A stretch of 64,000 nucleotides of DNA from an uncultured Burkholderiales bacterium (GCA_903876885.1 CAIRBP010000004.1:62001-126000); one strand, 5' to 3'; numbered from the stretch's first letter, positions 37,593-47,474 are shown. The notes: a model not told the origin generated them from the sequence alone. Numbers and translations are program-made.

Positions 37593-38066
37593 CTAGCTCA
37601 CTGCTTTCAATTGATTTTGTGCTTGAATTCTAAGATTTTTCCTAACTTGAGCAGCGCCGTGCCTTCTTATCTCATCTGGAGTCTGAGGAACGAACTCATT
37701 TACAGGAGTGGGTTTGCGTGAATCGTCTACGGCCACCATAGTGAAGTAACAACTATTTACATGTCGTTTTTCCTGTGTTCGTATGTTCTCTGCTACCACA
37801 CGAATTCCAATCTCCATTGACGTTTTACCGGTATGGTTAACTGAGGCCAGGAACGTCACCATCTCCCCTACGTGAATGGGTTGCCTGAAAATAACTTGGT
37901 CTACACTCATCGTGACAACGTACCTCGCAGCGTAACGACTTGCGCAGGCATAGGCCACCTCATCCAGTAGCTTTAAGATTGCACCGCCGTGCACATTTCC
38001 TGTAAAGTTTGCAGTGTCCGGCGTCATAAGCACTGTCATCGTTAGTTGATGCTGTGGAATATTCAT
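37593..38066 (-). CDS. YciA-like acyl-CoA thioesterase
   Basis: A 157-residue hotdog protein with the acyl-CoA hydrolase signature NFTGNVHGGAILKLLDEVAY (about 21-40: His-Gly-Gly and the acidic residue) and VGEMVTFLASVNHTGKTSMEIG. It hydrolyses acyl-CoA esters, recycling free CoA. It is 38 bases before the RIO kinase gene on the same strand. Confidence 0.92.
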   Translation of the reverse strand: MNIPQHQLTMTVLMTPDTANFTGNVHGGAILKLLDEVAYACASRYAARYVVTMSVDQVIFRQPIHVGEMVTFLASVNHTGKTSMEIGIRVVAENIRTQEKRHVNSCYFTMVAVDDSRKPTPVNEFVPQTPDEIRRHGAAQVRKNLRIQAQNQLKAVS

Positions 38067-38302
38067 AAATTAAGAGGGGGTTATCAATTTGTTAAAAAAT
38101 GCAGTTCTTGCAAACCTAACTCAATTGAAGCAGGATACCCACTGCATGAGGGCACCATAGTCGTCAAAAGCAACTAACGTCTGATTTTACCCATAAACCA
38201 TTAAACTGAAGTGCTCGCCAGTTGGTCTAAACACTATTTAGCCTACTAAAATATCTGTTCGTTAAATAGTTTAAAGCGTTTTTCAAAAACAAAAGGACAT
38301 TC

Positions 38303-39295
38303 ATGTCGCAATTAAAGCTTAGTTTTGCCTGTTGGAATTATGACCGGACACGCCCATTGCTCGATGGTAGCGTTAAGTGCGATGGTATAGACCTTAATTA
38401 TCTCAATCTACCCGTAGAGGAAACTTTTTTTAGGATGGCGAGATATCAAGAGTTTGATGTTGCAGAGATGTCTTTATCGTCATATTGTGTATCAATGAAT
38501 AAACCGAATAAACCGTTCATCGCTATTCCGGTTTTTCCGTCTCGTTATTTCAGACACTCATGTATTTATATCAATGCAGCAAGCGGTATCAAAGAGCCTA
38601 AAGATTTGATAGGCAAAAGAATAGCTAGCCCTGAGTATCAGATGACTGCTCCAGTTTGGATTCGGGGTATCTTGTCCGATCATTACGGAGTCCCAGTTGA
38701 CGCACAGCCCTACCTCTTTGGGGGCGAAGAGGAGATCGGTCGCATCGAGAAACTTAAGCTAGAGTTGCCGCCTAACATCATAGTCCAACCCATCCAGGCA
38801 CACCAAACACTATCTCAAATGCTATACGACGGTGAGTTGGACGCGCTTTATACCGCGCGCATGCCCTCATCCTTTTTAAAATCAGATGGCCGTGTGAAGC
38901 GTCTGTTTGAGAACTACCCGGAAGTAGAGCTCAATTACTACAGGGAAACACAGATTTTTCCAATCATGCATACCATCGTTATCAAGCGGGAAGTCTACGA
39001 GGCCAATCGCTGGATTGCTCAGTCCTTAACCAAGGCCTTTTACGAGGCACAGCGTATCGTTTACGCAGACTTTGCAGAAACTGCAGCTCTCAAAACTATG
39101 TTACCTTGGCTACCTGCCCATGTGGATGCAACCCGTAGGGAGTTCGGCGATGATTGGTGGCCATACGGCTTGGAGAAAAATCTAAAAACACTTGAGACTT
39201 TTACCCGCTACCACCTCGAACAAGGTCTGTCCAAGACTAAATTAAATCCATTAGAACTATTTGCGCCTGAATCATTAGAGGCGTTCAAAATCTAA
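38303..39295 (+). CDS. 4,5-dihydroxyphthalate decarboxylase-like protein
   Basis: A 330-residue protein with no signal peptide. The N-terminal LKLSFACWNYDRTRPLLDG and the periplasmic-binding-like fold (AEMSLSSYCVSMNKPNKPFI, GKRIASPEYQMTAPVWIRG, GELDALYTARMP) match the family named after 4,5-dihydroxyphthalate decarboxylase. That family shares the fold of ABC binding proteins, so decarboxylase activity is possible but unproven. Its stop overlaps the convergent livF stop by three bases. It could supply or use a substrate of the adjacent Liv-type transporter. Confidence 0.82.
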   Translation: MSQLKLSFACWNYDRTRPLLDGSVKCDGIDLNYLNLPVEETFFRMARYQEFDVAEMSLSSYCVSMNKPNKPFIAIPVFPSRYFRHSCIYINAASGIKEPKDLIGKRIASPEYQMTAPVWIRGILSDHYGVPVDAQPYLFGGEEEIGRIEKLKLELPPNIIVQPIQAHQTLSQMLYDGELDALYTARMPSSFLKSDGRVKRLFENYPEVELNYYRETQIFPIMHTIVIKREVYEANRWIAQSLTKAFYEAQRIVYADFAETAALKTMLPWLPAHVDATRREFGDDWWPYGLEKNLKTLETFTRYHLEQGLSKTKLNPLELFAPESLEAFKI

Positions 39296-40062
39296 GCAAC
39301 AGATTTGGACAATCCAAGATAAGTGTTAATGATCTTTGGATTGTTGATAAGCACTGAGGAGTGCCCCTCTAAAGTGATTCTTCCATTCTCGATCAAGTAA
39401 GCGTAATCTGATACCTGCAGGGCTGCTCGAGCGTTTTGTTCAATTAAGAGTATCGCAACGCCCGTATCTCTGAGGGAGGCAATAACTTTTAAAACCTCCT
39501 TAGTAACTCGAGGCGCAAGCCCAAGACTTGGCTCATCTAGCATTAAAAGCTTGGGCTCTGACATGAGCGCACGACCAATAGCAAGCATTTGTCGTTCCCC
39601 GCCAGACAATGTTCCAGCTAATTGTTTTCTGCGCTCCAACAGTCTAGGAAATAAACAGAAAATCTCGTCCATCTTTGCTTGAGATTTAACTCTTCCCAGG
39701 GAAATTTTTGAATACCCGCCCAAAAGCAAATTATCTTCAACAGTCAAACTTGTAAATAGCTCTCGCTTCTCTGGCACAAGACTAACGCCGAGGCCCACTC
39801 TCTCATCTATGCTTAGGCTAGTTAAATATTCACCGCACCAACGCACAGTTCCCTGATTTGCTGGCAATAAGCCCATTAAAGTGTTCAACAGCGTACTCTT
39901 ACCTGCCCCATTGGGACCAATCACACTCACTATCTGACCTGCTTGAATGTTTAGGTTGATTGCCTCTAATGCACTTACCAGTCCGTAACAAACACTAAGG
40001 CCTTTAACCTCTAGGTTTTTCTGCAAAGTCCTATCTGTGGTTTTATCATTTAAATTATTCAT
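39292..40062 (-). CDS. livF: LivF-type branched-chain amino acid ABC transporter ATPase
   Basis: A 256-residue ATPase. Walker A GPNGAGKST (~48-56), signature LSGGERQML (~148-156) and Walker B KLLMLDEPSLGLAP (~168-181) are intact. It is the second nucleotide-binding subunit of the Liv-type importer; the start overlaps the livMG stop by 4 bases. Family members import amino acids but often also amides or aromatic acids. Confidence 0.94.
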   Translation of the reverse strand: MNNLNDKTTDRTLQKNLEVKGLSVCYGLVSALEAINLNIQAGQIVSVIGPNGAGKSTLLNTLMGLLPANQGTVRWCGEYLTSLSIDERVGLGVSLVPEKRELFTSLTVEDNLLLGGYSKISLGRVKSQAKMDEIFCLFPRLLERRKQLAGTLSGGERQMLAIGRALMSEPKLLMLDEPSLGLAPRVTKEVLKVIASLRDTGVAILLIEQNARAALQVSDYAYLIENGRITLEGHSSVLINNPKIINTYLGLSKSVA

Positions 40063-41900
40063 TCAATACCGCCCAAATAAGCTTCAATCACAAGCGGATT
40101 TTCTCTCACCTTTGCTGGATCACCAGACGCAATTTGGTTACCAAAATCCATGACGACCAATTCATCTACGAGACCCATCACAAAATCCATATCATGTTCA
40201 ACAATTAAAATGCTGATTCCTTGATCTTCACTAAGGCGTTTTAGCGTTACTTGTAGCTCCTCTTTTTCGAAATGCCTAAGACCGGCTGCTGGTTCGTCGA
40301 GTAACAACAAAATGGGATCAGATGCTAGTGCTCGAGCTATCTCAAGAAGTCTTTGCTGGCCTAGCGAGAGCGTATTTGCATTTTGATGGGCTACCTCCTC
40401 TAGTCCTACATCTCTCAAACAAGAGTAGCCGATTTCCCTCAACGCAGACTCTTCTTTTTGATTCGTTCTAAAAATCGCGCCTAACCAACTAGAGCGGGCT
40501 CTTAAATGCGCGCCAATTAGGACGTTATCTAACACCGTCATTTGTCCAATTAAGCGCACGTGTTGGAAAGTTCTTCCCATTCCAAGCTTAGATCTCAATC
40601 GGGCGGGAAGCTTTTGCACCTCTTGACCTAAGAACTCGATTCGCCCAGATGAAACGGGTAAAACACCACTGATTAAATTAAAAAGCGTGCTCTTACCAGC
40701 GCCATTCGGCCCAATCAGTCCAACAATTCGTGAAGCGTGAACCTCAAAACTTAAGCCGTTCACAGCTTTTAATCCTCCAAAAGACTTGTGTGCTCCCACA
40801 ACCTTCAAAACTACGCGATCTTGCTTTGTTATTGACCTTTGGCTCAATCTAGCGAATTCTTCTCGTTCACCCTTGAGTAGTCTTGATGTAGTTGACGACA
40901 AAGATCTAGAATTTACAATCCATTGGGGCAATAGGGGATTAATTACGTGTTCTACCCAATACCACACACCCTGGGGAGATTTCTGTAGTAAGACAATTAA
41001 GAGCACGCCTGAGACGATTACTTCGTAGTTTCCGCTTTGCCCAAGCAAAGTGGGAAGTATGTTTTGAAGCCAATTGTTGAGGAGCGTAATAAGCACTGCA
41101 CCCACAACTGCGCCTCCCAAATACCCGACTCCGCCGATAACGGCCATGATTAAATAACCTATACCTGCTGTCAAATTAAAGGCGGTCGGGTTTACCGCGC
41201 GCTGCAAATGAGCATAAAGCCAACCAGACATAGAGGCTAAAACTGCAGCCAAAACGAAGGCTAATAATTTGTATTTCATGGTTTCAACCCCACAGGATTC
41301 GGCCATGAGGACTCCGCCCTTAAGTGCTTTAAACACCCGACCAGTTCGAGAGTTAAGTAAATGGTGTAGAGCTACTGTGCACCATACGACGAAAAACCAA
41401 ATCAAAACAAAGTTATCTCGTCCACTGGCTAAATCAATACCCAAAAAGTTAATAGGTGGGATGGCAGTGATACCGTCAAACTTACCTAAATAGTCCATAT
41501 TGCCAAATAGATAAAAAAGACTAATTCCCCATGCGATAGTACAAAGTGGCAAGAAGTGACCTGATAAACCAAGCGTGATCCACCCCAGTGCATAGGCAGT
41601 GATAACAGTAATAACTATTCCAGCAAGTAGTCCAAGCCAAGGCGAAATACCCCAAGTTGTAGACAAATACGCACTGGCATAAGCACCTAATCCTACAAAA
41701 GCAGCTTGACCAAAAGATGTCATTCCCGTCACACCAGTTAGGAGCACAAGTCCAAGGGCTACCAAACTGTATAGTCCAACGTAGTTAGCAAGTGTGATCC
41801 AAAACTCTGGCACCGGGATAAAGTTCAAAAGGACTATCAATGTACTAATAGTCAACCCAAAGCGAACGGACAACGGAGTTGAGATAGGAGTCAATTTCAC
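40059..41900 (-). CDS. LivM-LivG fusion: permease with C-terminal ABC ATPase
   Basis: A 613-residue fusion. Residues 1-~320 are a LivM permease (NYVGLYSLVALGLVLLTGVT, TSFGQAAFVGLGAYASAYLS, about ten helices). A linker of ~40 residues leads to a LivG ATPase (~363-613) with Walker A GPNGAGKSTLFN, signature LSLGQQRLLEIARAL and Walker B PILLLLDEPAAGLR. Such fusions occur in several Burkholderiales Liv systems and fix permease:ATPase stoichiometry. It overlaps livH upstream and livF downstream by 4 bases each. Confidence 0.93.
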   Translation of the reverse strand: MKLTPISTPLSVRFGLTISTLIVLLNFIPVPEFWITLANYVGLYSLVALGLVLLTGVTGMTSFGQAAFVGLGAYASAYLSTTWGISPWLGLLAGIVITVITAYALGWITLGLSGHFLPLCTIAWGISLFYLFGNMDYLGKFDGITAIPPINFLGIDLASGRDNFVLIWFFVVWCTVALHHLLNSRTGRVFKALKGGVLMAESCGVETMKYKLLAFVLAAVLASMSGWLYAHLQRAVNPTAFNLTAGIGYLIMAVIGGVGYLGGAVVGAVLITLLNNWLQNILPTLLGQSGNYEVIVSGVLLIVLLQKSPQGVWYWVEHVINPLLPQWIVNSRSLSSTTSRLLKGEREEFARLSQRSITKQDRVVLKVVGAHKSFGGLKAVNGLSFEVHASRIVGLIGPNGAGKSTLFNLISGVLPVSSGRIEFLGQEVQKLPARLRSKLGMGRTFQHVRLIGQMTVLDNVLIGAHLRARSSWLGAIFRTNQKEESALREIGYSCLRDVGLEEVAHQNANTLSLGQQRLLEIARALASDPILLLLDEPAAGLRHFEKEELQVTLKRLSEDQGISILIVEHDMDFVMGLVDELVVMDFGNQIASGDPAKVRENPLVIEAYLGGIE

Positions 41901-43006
41901 AGCGAGTCGTCATCCTCTAAGAGCTGGGGATGGGTAAGTGAGCGCCACATTAAGACTGGAATGATAAGCGAGAACACCCAGACTTCTTTGTAAGCACTAG
42001 CCCAAAAAGAGATGTAGGCTTCCATCAAACCCACCCAAATTGCACCCGCTGCAGCAAGAGGGTAAGCTGCCAATCCGCCAAGAATTGCACCGACAAAACC
42101 TTTCAAACCAATTATGAATCCAGAATCATAATAAATCGTTGTAATAGGTCCGATCAAAATCCCAGAAAAAGCCCCCAAACAAGCTGCCAGCAAAAAAGAG
42201 AGTTGACCAGCACGCTTGACTTTAATACCCATCAAACTAGCACCCAAACGGTTGATCGCAGTGGCTCTCAAAGCCTTACCTGTCATTGAGTAGTGAAAAA
42301 ATACAGAGAAACTAACCATGATGATTGCAGATGAAATTACAACAAAAAGGCTTTGCCCACTCATGGATAGAGCACCCCAATCTAAACGAATATCAAGCAT
42401 TGGCTTTGAGCGTCCGCCCTCAGCCCCAAACATCCATAGACCAAGTCCCATCAAACTTAGGTGCAACGCTACTGAGACTATCAAGAGCACCAATATGCTC
42501 GCGTCAGCGATAGGTTCGAAAACCGTTTTATAAAGCATTGGACCCAAGGGGGCTACGACCATCAATGTCAAGAGGGCTTGAGTTCCTAAACTTAAATTTG
42601 AAAATGAATATGCTGTACTTAACTGCAACAAAACAGTTAACAGTGCAAAAGGATATAAGATGTATTGAGCAAAACAAAATGCTAGGGGTTTATTTGATTT
42701 AAAAAATCCTACAACTTGTTTAGATTGTAAATTGGGTGGATTTAAATTAAATTTTTTATAAAATTGAAAAGATTCAATTAAGAAAATATAAATACCCAGC
42801 ACAATTTGAAGATAAATCACCACTGGGAAACTGTTAATCTGAAGTGCGGCAATCGTCAACGCTCCGTAAGTAACCATCTCGCCTTGCGGGATGAAAATAA
42901 CTCTCGTCACAGAGAACACAAGCACCAATCCAATAGCCAATAAAGCATAAACAGAACCAGTTACGAATCCGTCTTGAAGCAAAATTAAAGCAATTGACGA
43001 ATCCAT
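41897..43006 (-). CDS. livH: LivH-type permease with an extra internal segment
   Basis: A 369-residue permease, longer than the usual ~290. LivH hallmarks are DGFVTGSVYALLAIGLVLVFSVT (~12-34), GKALRATAINRLGASLMGI (EAA-like loop) and GLKGFVGAILGGLAAYPLAA. Residues ~70-125 hold an additional stretch, FYKKFNLNPPNLQSKQVVGFF, followed by extra helices before the permease core resumes. The frame stays open, so the gene is not broken. It is the first gene of livH-livMG-livF. Confidence 0.9.
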   Translation of the reverse strand: MDSSIALILLQDGFVTGSVYALLAIGLVLVFSVTRVIFIPQGEMVTYGALTIAALQINSFPVVIYLQIVLGIYIFLIESFQFYKKFNLNPPNLQSKQVVGFFKSNKPLAFCFAQYILYPFALLTVLLQLSTAYSFSNLSLGTQALLTLMVVAPLGPMLYKTVFEPIADASILVLLIVSVALHLSLMGLGLWMFGAEGGRSKPMLDIRLDWGALSMSGQSLFVVISSAIIMVSFSVFFHYSMTGKALRATAINRLGASLMGIKVKRAGQLSFLLAACLGAFSGILIGPITTIYYDSGFIIGLKGFVGAILGGLAAYPLAAAGAIWVGLMEAYISFWASAYKEVWVFSLIIPVLMWRSLTHPQLLEDDDSL

Positions 43007-43070
43007 TTTCCGGCTTTGTATAAATTAGGGCTAGTAAGGTAATCGTACGATGTAGTACTGAAATCAAGTA

Positions 43071-43100
43071 ATTACGGGCGTTTTAGATAACGCCCGTAAT
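43071..43100 (-). terminator. perfect 12-bp hairpin between livK and livH
   Basis: ATTACGGGCGTT (43071-43082) and AACGCCCGTAAT (43089-43100) pair exactly around TTAGAT. It lies 62 bases past the livK stop and 65 bases before livH. Without a strong T-run it fits a partial terminator or a 3' stabiliser that makes the binding protein more abundant than the membrane parts. Confidence 0.7.
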
Positions 43101-43161
43101 AAGGGATAGCTAGTTCAAGAGATCAAAAAGTTAGAGGACTTGTTCAACCTCAAGCTCAGAA

Positions 43162-44310
43162 TTACTGAGCCAATTTCCATTGACCGTTCTCAATTTTCAC
43201 CATAACTCGCGCTCTTTGATCAAATCCCATATGGTCAGCTTTGCTCATATTCATGATTCCGTGCGTTGTCACTAAATCATGAGTTCCCTCAATTGCATCA
43301 CGTAGCGCCGCTCTAAACTCCTTGGTGCCAGGCTTTGCTGTTTTGAGTGCAATAGGTACTGCATACTTTAAGATAAGGTAAGTATTCCAAGCATGTGCAG
43401 TAAATGAATTTGGTGCTTGATTAGGAAATTTGGACTCGTAGAGTTTGATAAAGTCTAGTGAGACCTTTTTAATTGGGTTTGTGTCAGGCAGTTGGCTTGC
43501 AACTACGAATGGCCCAGCGGGAAGAAAAGATCCATCTAAATCCTTACCCCCTACACGTAGAAAATCTTCGTTTATCACACCGTCCGTGAAGTAAATTTTA
43601 CCTTTATAACCACGATCCTTCAAGGTTTTCAGTGGTAACACCGCAGGTGTGCCGGAGGCAGCAATTAGTACTGCGTCAGGATTTGATGCGACTATCTTCA
43701 AGATCTGACCGGTAACCGAGGTGTCTGTTCTAGCATATCTTTCGTTTGAAACGATATTTAACTTACGCACAGGTGCTAACTTGCTGAACTCACTAATGAC
43801 GCCTTCGCCGTATGAATCGTTAAAACCGATCAGTCCAACAGTTTTAACTCCCGCGTCACTCATGTGTGCCGACAATGCAGTCATCATGTGCGCATCATTT
43901 TGAGGCACTTTAAATACCCAAAACTTTTTAGCATCAATAGGATCAACAATTTTGAGCGAAGAGGCCATTGCGATCATAGGTGTTTGAGCTTCTGCAACGA
44001 CGTCTACCATCGCCAAACTGGCGGGGGATATGGTTGATCCCAAAACAATGTCTACTTTATCCTCTGAAACCAATTTACGGGTGTTCTTTACTGCAGCAAC
44101 AGGATCAGTAGCGTCATCCAAAATAATATATTCAACCTTTTGACCAGCGATTTCATTGGGCATTACAGCAAATGCATTTTTCTCAGGAATGCCGAGTGAA
44201 GCTGCAGGGCCAGTTGCGGATACAGTAACACCCACTTTGATTTGAGCCAGGGCGTTTGAGGCGATGCAAATGCTTGCGGCGCTTATTATCAAAACAAAAA
44301 ATCTGGACAT
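43162..44310 (-). CDS. LivK-type ABC transporter substrate-binding protein
   Basis: A 382-residue periplasmic protein. Starting at ATG 44310 gives a clean signal peptide (MSRFFVLIISAASICIASNA, cut near ALA-QIKVG); the longer frame to 44436 buries it and is rejected. The type I binding fold is seen in IKVGVTVSATGPAASLGIP, VDIVLGSTISPASLAMVD and YFTDGVINEDFLRVGG. It feeds LivH/LivMG/LivF. It is divergent from tcuA. Confidence 0.92.
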   Translation of the reverse strand: MSRFFVLIISAASICIASNALAQIKVGVTVSATGPAASLGIPEKNAFAVMPNEIAGQKVEYIILDDATDPVAAVKNTRKLVSEDKVDIVLGSTISPASLAMVDVVAEAQTPMIAMASSLKIVDPIDAKKFWVFKVPQNDAHMMTALSAHMSDAGVKTVGLIGFNDSYGEGVISEFSKLAPVRKLNIVSNERYARTDTSVTGQILKIVASNPDAVLIAASGTPAVLPLKTLKDRGYKGKIYFTDGVINEDFLRVGGKDLDGSFLPAGPFVVASQLPDTNPIKKVSLDFIKLYESKFPNQAPNSFTAHAWNTYLILKYAVPIALKTAKPGTKEFRAALRDAIEGTHDLVTTHGIMNMSKADHMGFDQRARVMVKIENGQWKLAQ

Positions 44311-44727
44311 GCCAAGAAATTTTAAAAACCGCTCATAGCAGTATTTAGTGCGCACGTCGGCAAAATCAATTTTCAACAACTTAATTCCTAAACTCTTTGA
44401 GCCCAAAAGCATACTGCCCCCTGATAAAATCAGCAAATCGATATTTGCAATTAAAAACCGAAAAAGTTAACAGTGAAAGATCTAACTTGAATAACCTGCT
44501 AAGGCACTGTGGGTTATATCCAAACCGGTTCCGGCATTGTAACAAGATCGCGAAATCGACAATATCCACAACGGGACTGTCAACAAAGTAGGTAAGCCTT
44601 ATCCTAGCAATGACAGCACTGAATCGAATTTTCCTCTAGACTCACGGAAATGTTCGTAAAATAAGCTTCAAGCGTATGCTCACCGTATTGTCAAAAGTCT
44701 TAAAACTTAATCAGAAAGATTACTGAA
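44311..44727. other. 417-base divergent control region between livK and tcuA
   Basis: No credible gene. It contains a small dyad GCAAAT-CGAT-ATTTGC at 44433-44448 and, on the minus strand, a TTGACA (44583-44578) and a separate TACAAT (44541-44536), which are not at standard spacing from each other. Promoters for both transporter and tricarballylate genes must lie here. No regulator gene is adjacent. Confidence 0.5.
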
Positions 44728-46182
44728 ATGTTGGATGTATTAGTCATTGGAGGCGGAAATGCTGCCCTTTGCGCGGCCCTAATGGCAAGGGAGCGTGGGG
44801 CTAGTGTTAGGTTATTGGAATCCGCGCCAAAGGAGTGGCGCGGAGGCAACTCTATGCACACCCGAAATCTTCGCTGTATGCACGATACACCTCAAGATGT
44901 CCTCGTAGATGCTTATCCGGAGGAGGAGTTTTGGCAAGATTTACTCAAAGTAACTGGAGGAATTACAAATGAGCATTTAGCTAGAGTTGCTATTAGGGCG
45001 TCCTCAACGTGTCGGCCATGGATGGTCAAGCACGGTGTTCGTTTTCAACCCTCGCTATCTGGAGCGCTTCACACAGCAAGAACCAACGCGTTCTTTATGG
45101 GTGGCGGAAAAGCCCTTGTTAATGCTTATTACAGAAGTGCAGAATCTCTAGGCGTGCAAATTGAATACAACGCTGAAGTCATTAGTTTAGATATTGATAA
45201 TGGCAACTTCAAGGCAGCGCTTATTCAACACAAAAACGCTCAAGGTGAGGTGGTCCGCACTGAGCGTGTTGAGGCCAAGAGTTGCGTCATGGCATGCGGT
45301 GGGTTCGAGTCCAACATAGATTGGCTGCGTGAGGCATGGGGACAAAACGAATTAGGAGAGTATCCTGTTGACAACTTCTTAATTAGAGGGACACGTTACA
45401 ACCAAGGCGTACTTATAAAAAACTTACAAAATGATCATCATGCAGACATGATCGGGGACCCTACACAGGCTCATATGGTCGCAATCGATGCACGAGCTCC
45501 TCTTTATGACGGAGGTATCTGCACTCGTATAGACTGTGTATCCTTGGGTATCGTTGTCAATAAGGAAGCTAAGCGGTTTTATGATGAAGGCGAAGATTTT
45601 TGGCCAAAGCGCTATGCGATTTGGGGTCGACTTGTTGCCCTACAACCTGGCCAAAGAGCCTACTCAATCATTGACAGCAAAGCAATTGGTCGGTTCATGC
45701 CTCCTGTTTTTCCAGGCACAAAAGCAGATACGCTTGAGGAGTTGGCGCAAAAAATTGGGCTTGACGTACAAACCTTCATGCAAACCGTCAACAACTATAA
45801 CCAATCTGTTCAACCAGGTAATTTTGATCACACCGTGCTCGACGATTGCAAAACTGAGGGAGTTGCTCCCGTAAAGAGTCATTGGGCACGAAAAATTGAT
45901 ACAGCGCCTTACTTCGCTTATGCTGTCCAACCCGGAGTCACTTTCACCTACTTAGGACTCAAAACAGATGATCAAGCGCGGGTTTACTTTAACTCTAAGC
46001 CAAGTCATAACCTTTTCGTAGCAGGTGAGATGATGGCCGGGAACGTGCTTGGCAAAGGTTATACAGCAGGTGTTGGTATGACTATTGGTACTGCATTCGG
46101 TAGGATTGCGGGGGATCAAGCTGCAATATCAGCTTTAGGCGATTCAACAAATAGCTCCCAAGAACTCTTAGCAACGCATTAA
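44728..46182 (+). CDS. tcuA: FAD-dependent tricarballylate dehydrogenase
   Basis: A 484-residue flavoprotein of the fumarate reductase/succinate dehydrogenase flavoprotein family. The FAD-binding motif is DVLVIGGGNAALCAALMARE (3-22), with the GGNSMHTRN block, MACGGFESN and the C-terminal LFVAGEMMAGNVLGKGYTAG. TcuA oxidises tricarballylate to cis-aconitate; electrons pass through TcuB. The neighbouring tcuB, 62 bases downstream, supports the assignment. There is no tcuC transporter next to it, so substrate could come through another system. Confidence 0.93.
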   Translation: MLDVLVIGGGNAALCAALMARERGASVRLLESAPKEWRGGNSMHTRNLRCMHDTPQDVLVDAYPEEEFWQDLLKVTGGITNEHLARVAIRASSTCRPWMVKHGVRFQPSLSGALHTARTNAFFMGGGKALVNAYYRSAESLGVQIEYNAEVISLDIDNGNFKAALIQHKNAQGEVVRTERVEAKSCVMACGGFESNIDWLREAWGQNELGEYPVDNFLIRGTRYNQGVLIKNLQNDHHADMIGDPTQAHMVAIDARAPLYDGGICTRIDCVSLGIVVNKEAKRFYDEGEDFWPKRYAIWGRLVALQPGQRAYSIIDSKAIGRFMPPVFPGTKADTLEELAQKIGLDVQTFMQTVNNYNQSVQPGNFDHTVLDDCKTEGVAPVKSHWARKIDTAPYFAYAVQPGVTFTYLGLKTDDQARVYFNSKPSHNLFVAGEMMAGNVLGKGYTAGVGMTIGTAFGRIAGDQAAISALGDSTNSSQELLATH

Positions 46183-46244
46183 CTCCCCCTGATTTCACAT
46201 TGTCTCTGCTCTGTTGAACCAAATCCATTTATTGCCTCTTCATT

Positions 46245-47447
46245 ATGCAAACCCTAGATCAACTCACAAAAGAAGCCGTTGCGCTTGCAAATCCAGACAA
46301 TAAGCACCACATACCAATTCAAGATGCACCCACTAGCAATAGTGTTCTTGAGGTATCAAGACAAATGACAATTTGTAATGGATGCAGATACTGCGAAGGA
46401 TTTTGCGCGGTTTTTCCTGCAATGACTCGTCGCCTTGAGTTTGGTGCCTCTGACGTGCACTACCTTGCCAATTTGTGCCATAACTGTGGCGCCTGTTTGC
46501 ATGCTTGTCAATATGCCCCACCCCACGAATTTCAAATCAACGTACCTCGAGCGATGGCAAAAGTTAGACTTGAGACGTACACTGCCTATGCTTGGCCAAG
46601 CTCGTTTGGCACACTCTACAAAAACAATGGACTCTGGATCGCTATTACTCTAGCTTTTGGTTTAACACTTTTTCTTCAAATGACGGCTAACTTCCTAAGT
46701 GGTGCCAATGCTTTGACGCTGGATTTATCAAATTTTTACTCCATCTATCCTCATAATACTTTAGTAAGTTTATTTTTACCAATTTTTGGGTTCGTAGTTT
46801 TTTCACTCTTTATGGGTGTGAGGCATTTCCTAAGAGATATTAAAAATGCCACTAGCAAAGAGGCCCCAAATGTGCCCTCTTTAACTGAAGCGACCTCAAA
46901 CGCGCTCAGCCTAAAATACCTGGACGGTGGGCACGGTGACGGATGCAACAATGAAGACGACGCATTCACCAAACTTCGAAAGTACTTTCATCACCTCACC
47001 TTTTACGGGTTCATGCTTTGCTTTAGCGCAACGAGTATCGCTACGATTTATCACTACGTCTTTGGCTGGGAGGCACCCTACGCTTGGGTATCGCTTCCCA
47101 AAATTTTAGGCGTCTTGGGTGGTCTCTCATTAGCAGTAGGTTGTATTGGTCTATTTTATTTAAACCTCAGGCGTCATCCCCTTCACGGTGATCCAGAACA
47201 AAAATCTATGGATATAGGATTTATATTTTTGCTTTTTATGACGAGTATCACTGGTTTATTGCTCGCCCTTTCACATCAATCAACTAGTATGCCTTTGTTG
47301 TTATCGATGCACCTGGGAGTCGTAATGGCGTTATTCCTTACCCTGCCCTACGGTAAATTTGCACACGGTATATTCAGACTTGCTGCGTTGATCCGGTTTC
47401 AAACTGAACGACGCTTACCCAGCAATATTGGTCTAAGTGGAGAGTAA
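46245..47447 (+). CDS. tcuB: TcuB, iron-sulfur/membrane electron-transfer subunit
   Basis: A 400-residue membrane protein. The N-terminal ~100 residues carry two [4Fe-4S]-type motifs, CNGCRYCEGFCAVFP (~44-58) and CHNCGACLHACQYAPP (~78-93). About six hydrophobic helices follow (the first near 131-149), with several histidines (HHLTFYG, HYVFGW, MHLGV) that could hold haem. TcuB reoxidises the flavin of TcuA by passing electrons to the quinone pool. It ends 27 bases from the convergent acyl-CoA dehydrogenase stop. Confidence 0.93.
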   Translation: MQTLDQLTKEAVALANPDNKHHIPIQDAPTSNSVLEVSRQMTICNGCRYCEGFCAVFPAMTRRLEFGASDVHYLANLCHNCGACLHACQYAPPHEFQINVPRAMAKVRLETYTAYAWPSSFGTLYKNNGLWIAITLAFGLTLFLQMTANFLSGANALTLDLSNFYSIYPHNTLVSLFLPIFGFVVFSLFMGVRHFLRDIKNATSKEAPNVPSLTEATSNALSLKYLDGGHGDGCNNEDDAFTKLRKYFHHLTFYGFMLCFSATSIATIYHYVFGWEAPYAWVSLPKILGVLGGLSLAVGCIGLFYLNLRRHPLHGDPEQKSMDIGFIFLLFMTSITGLLLALSHQSTSMPLLLSMHLGVVMALFLTLPYGKFAHGIFRLAALIRFQTERRLPSNIGLSGE

Positions 47448-47474
47448 TGGCATTGATGGGGTAAAGCCAAAGAC

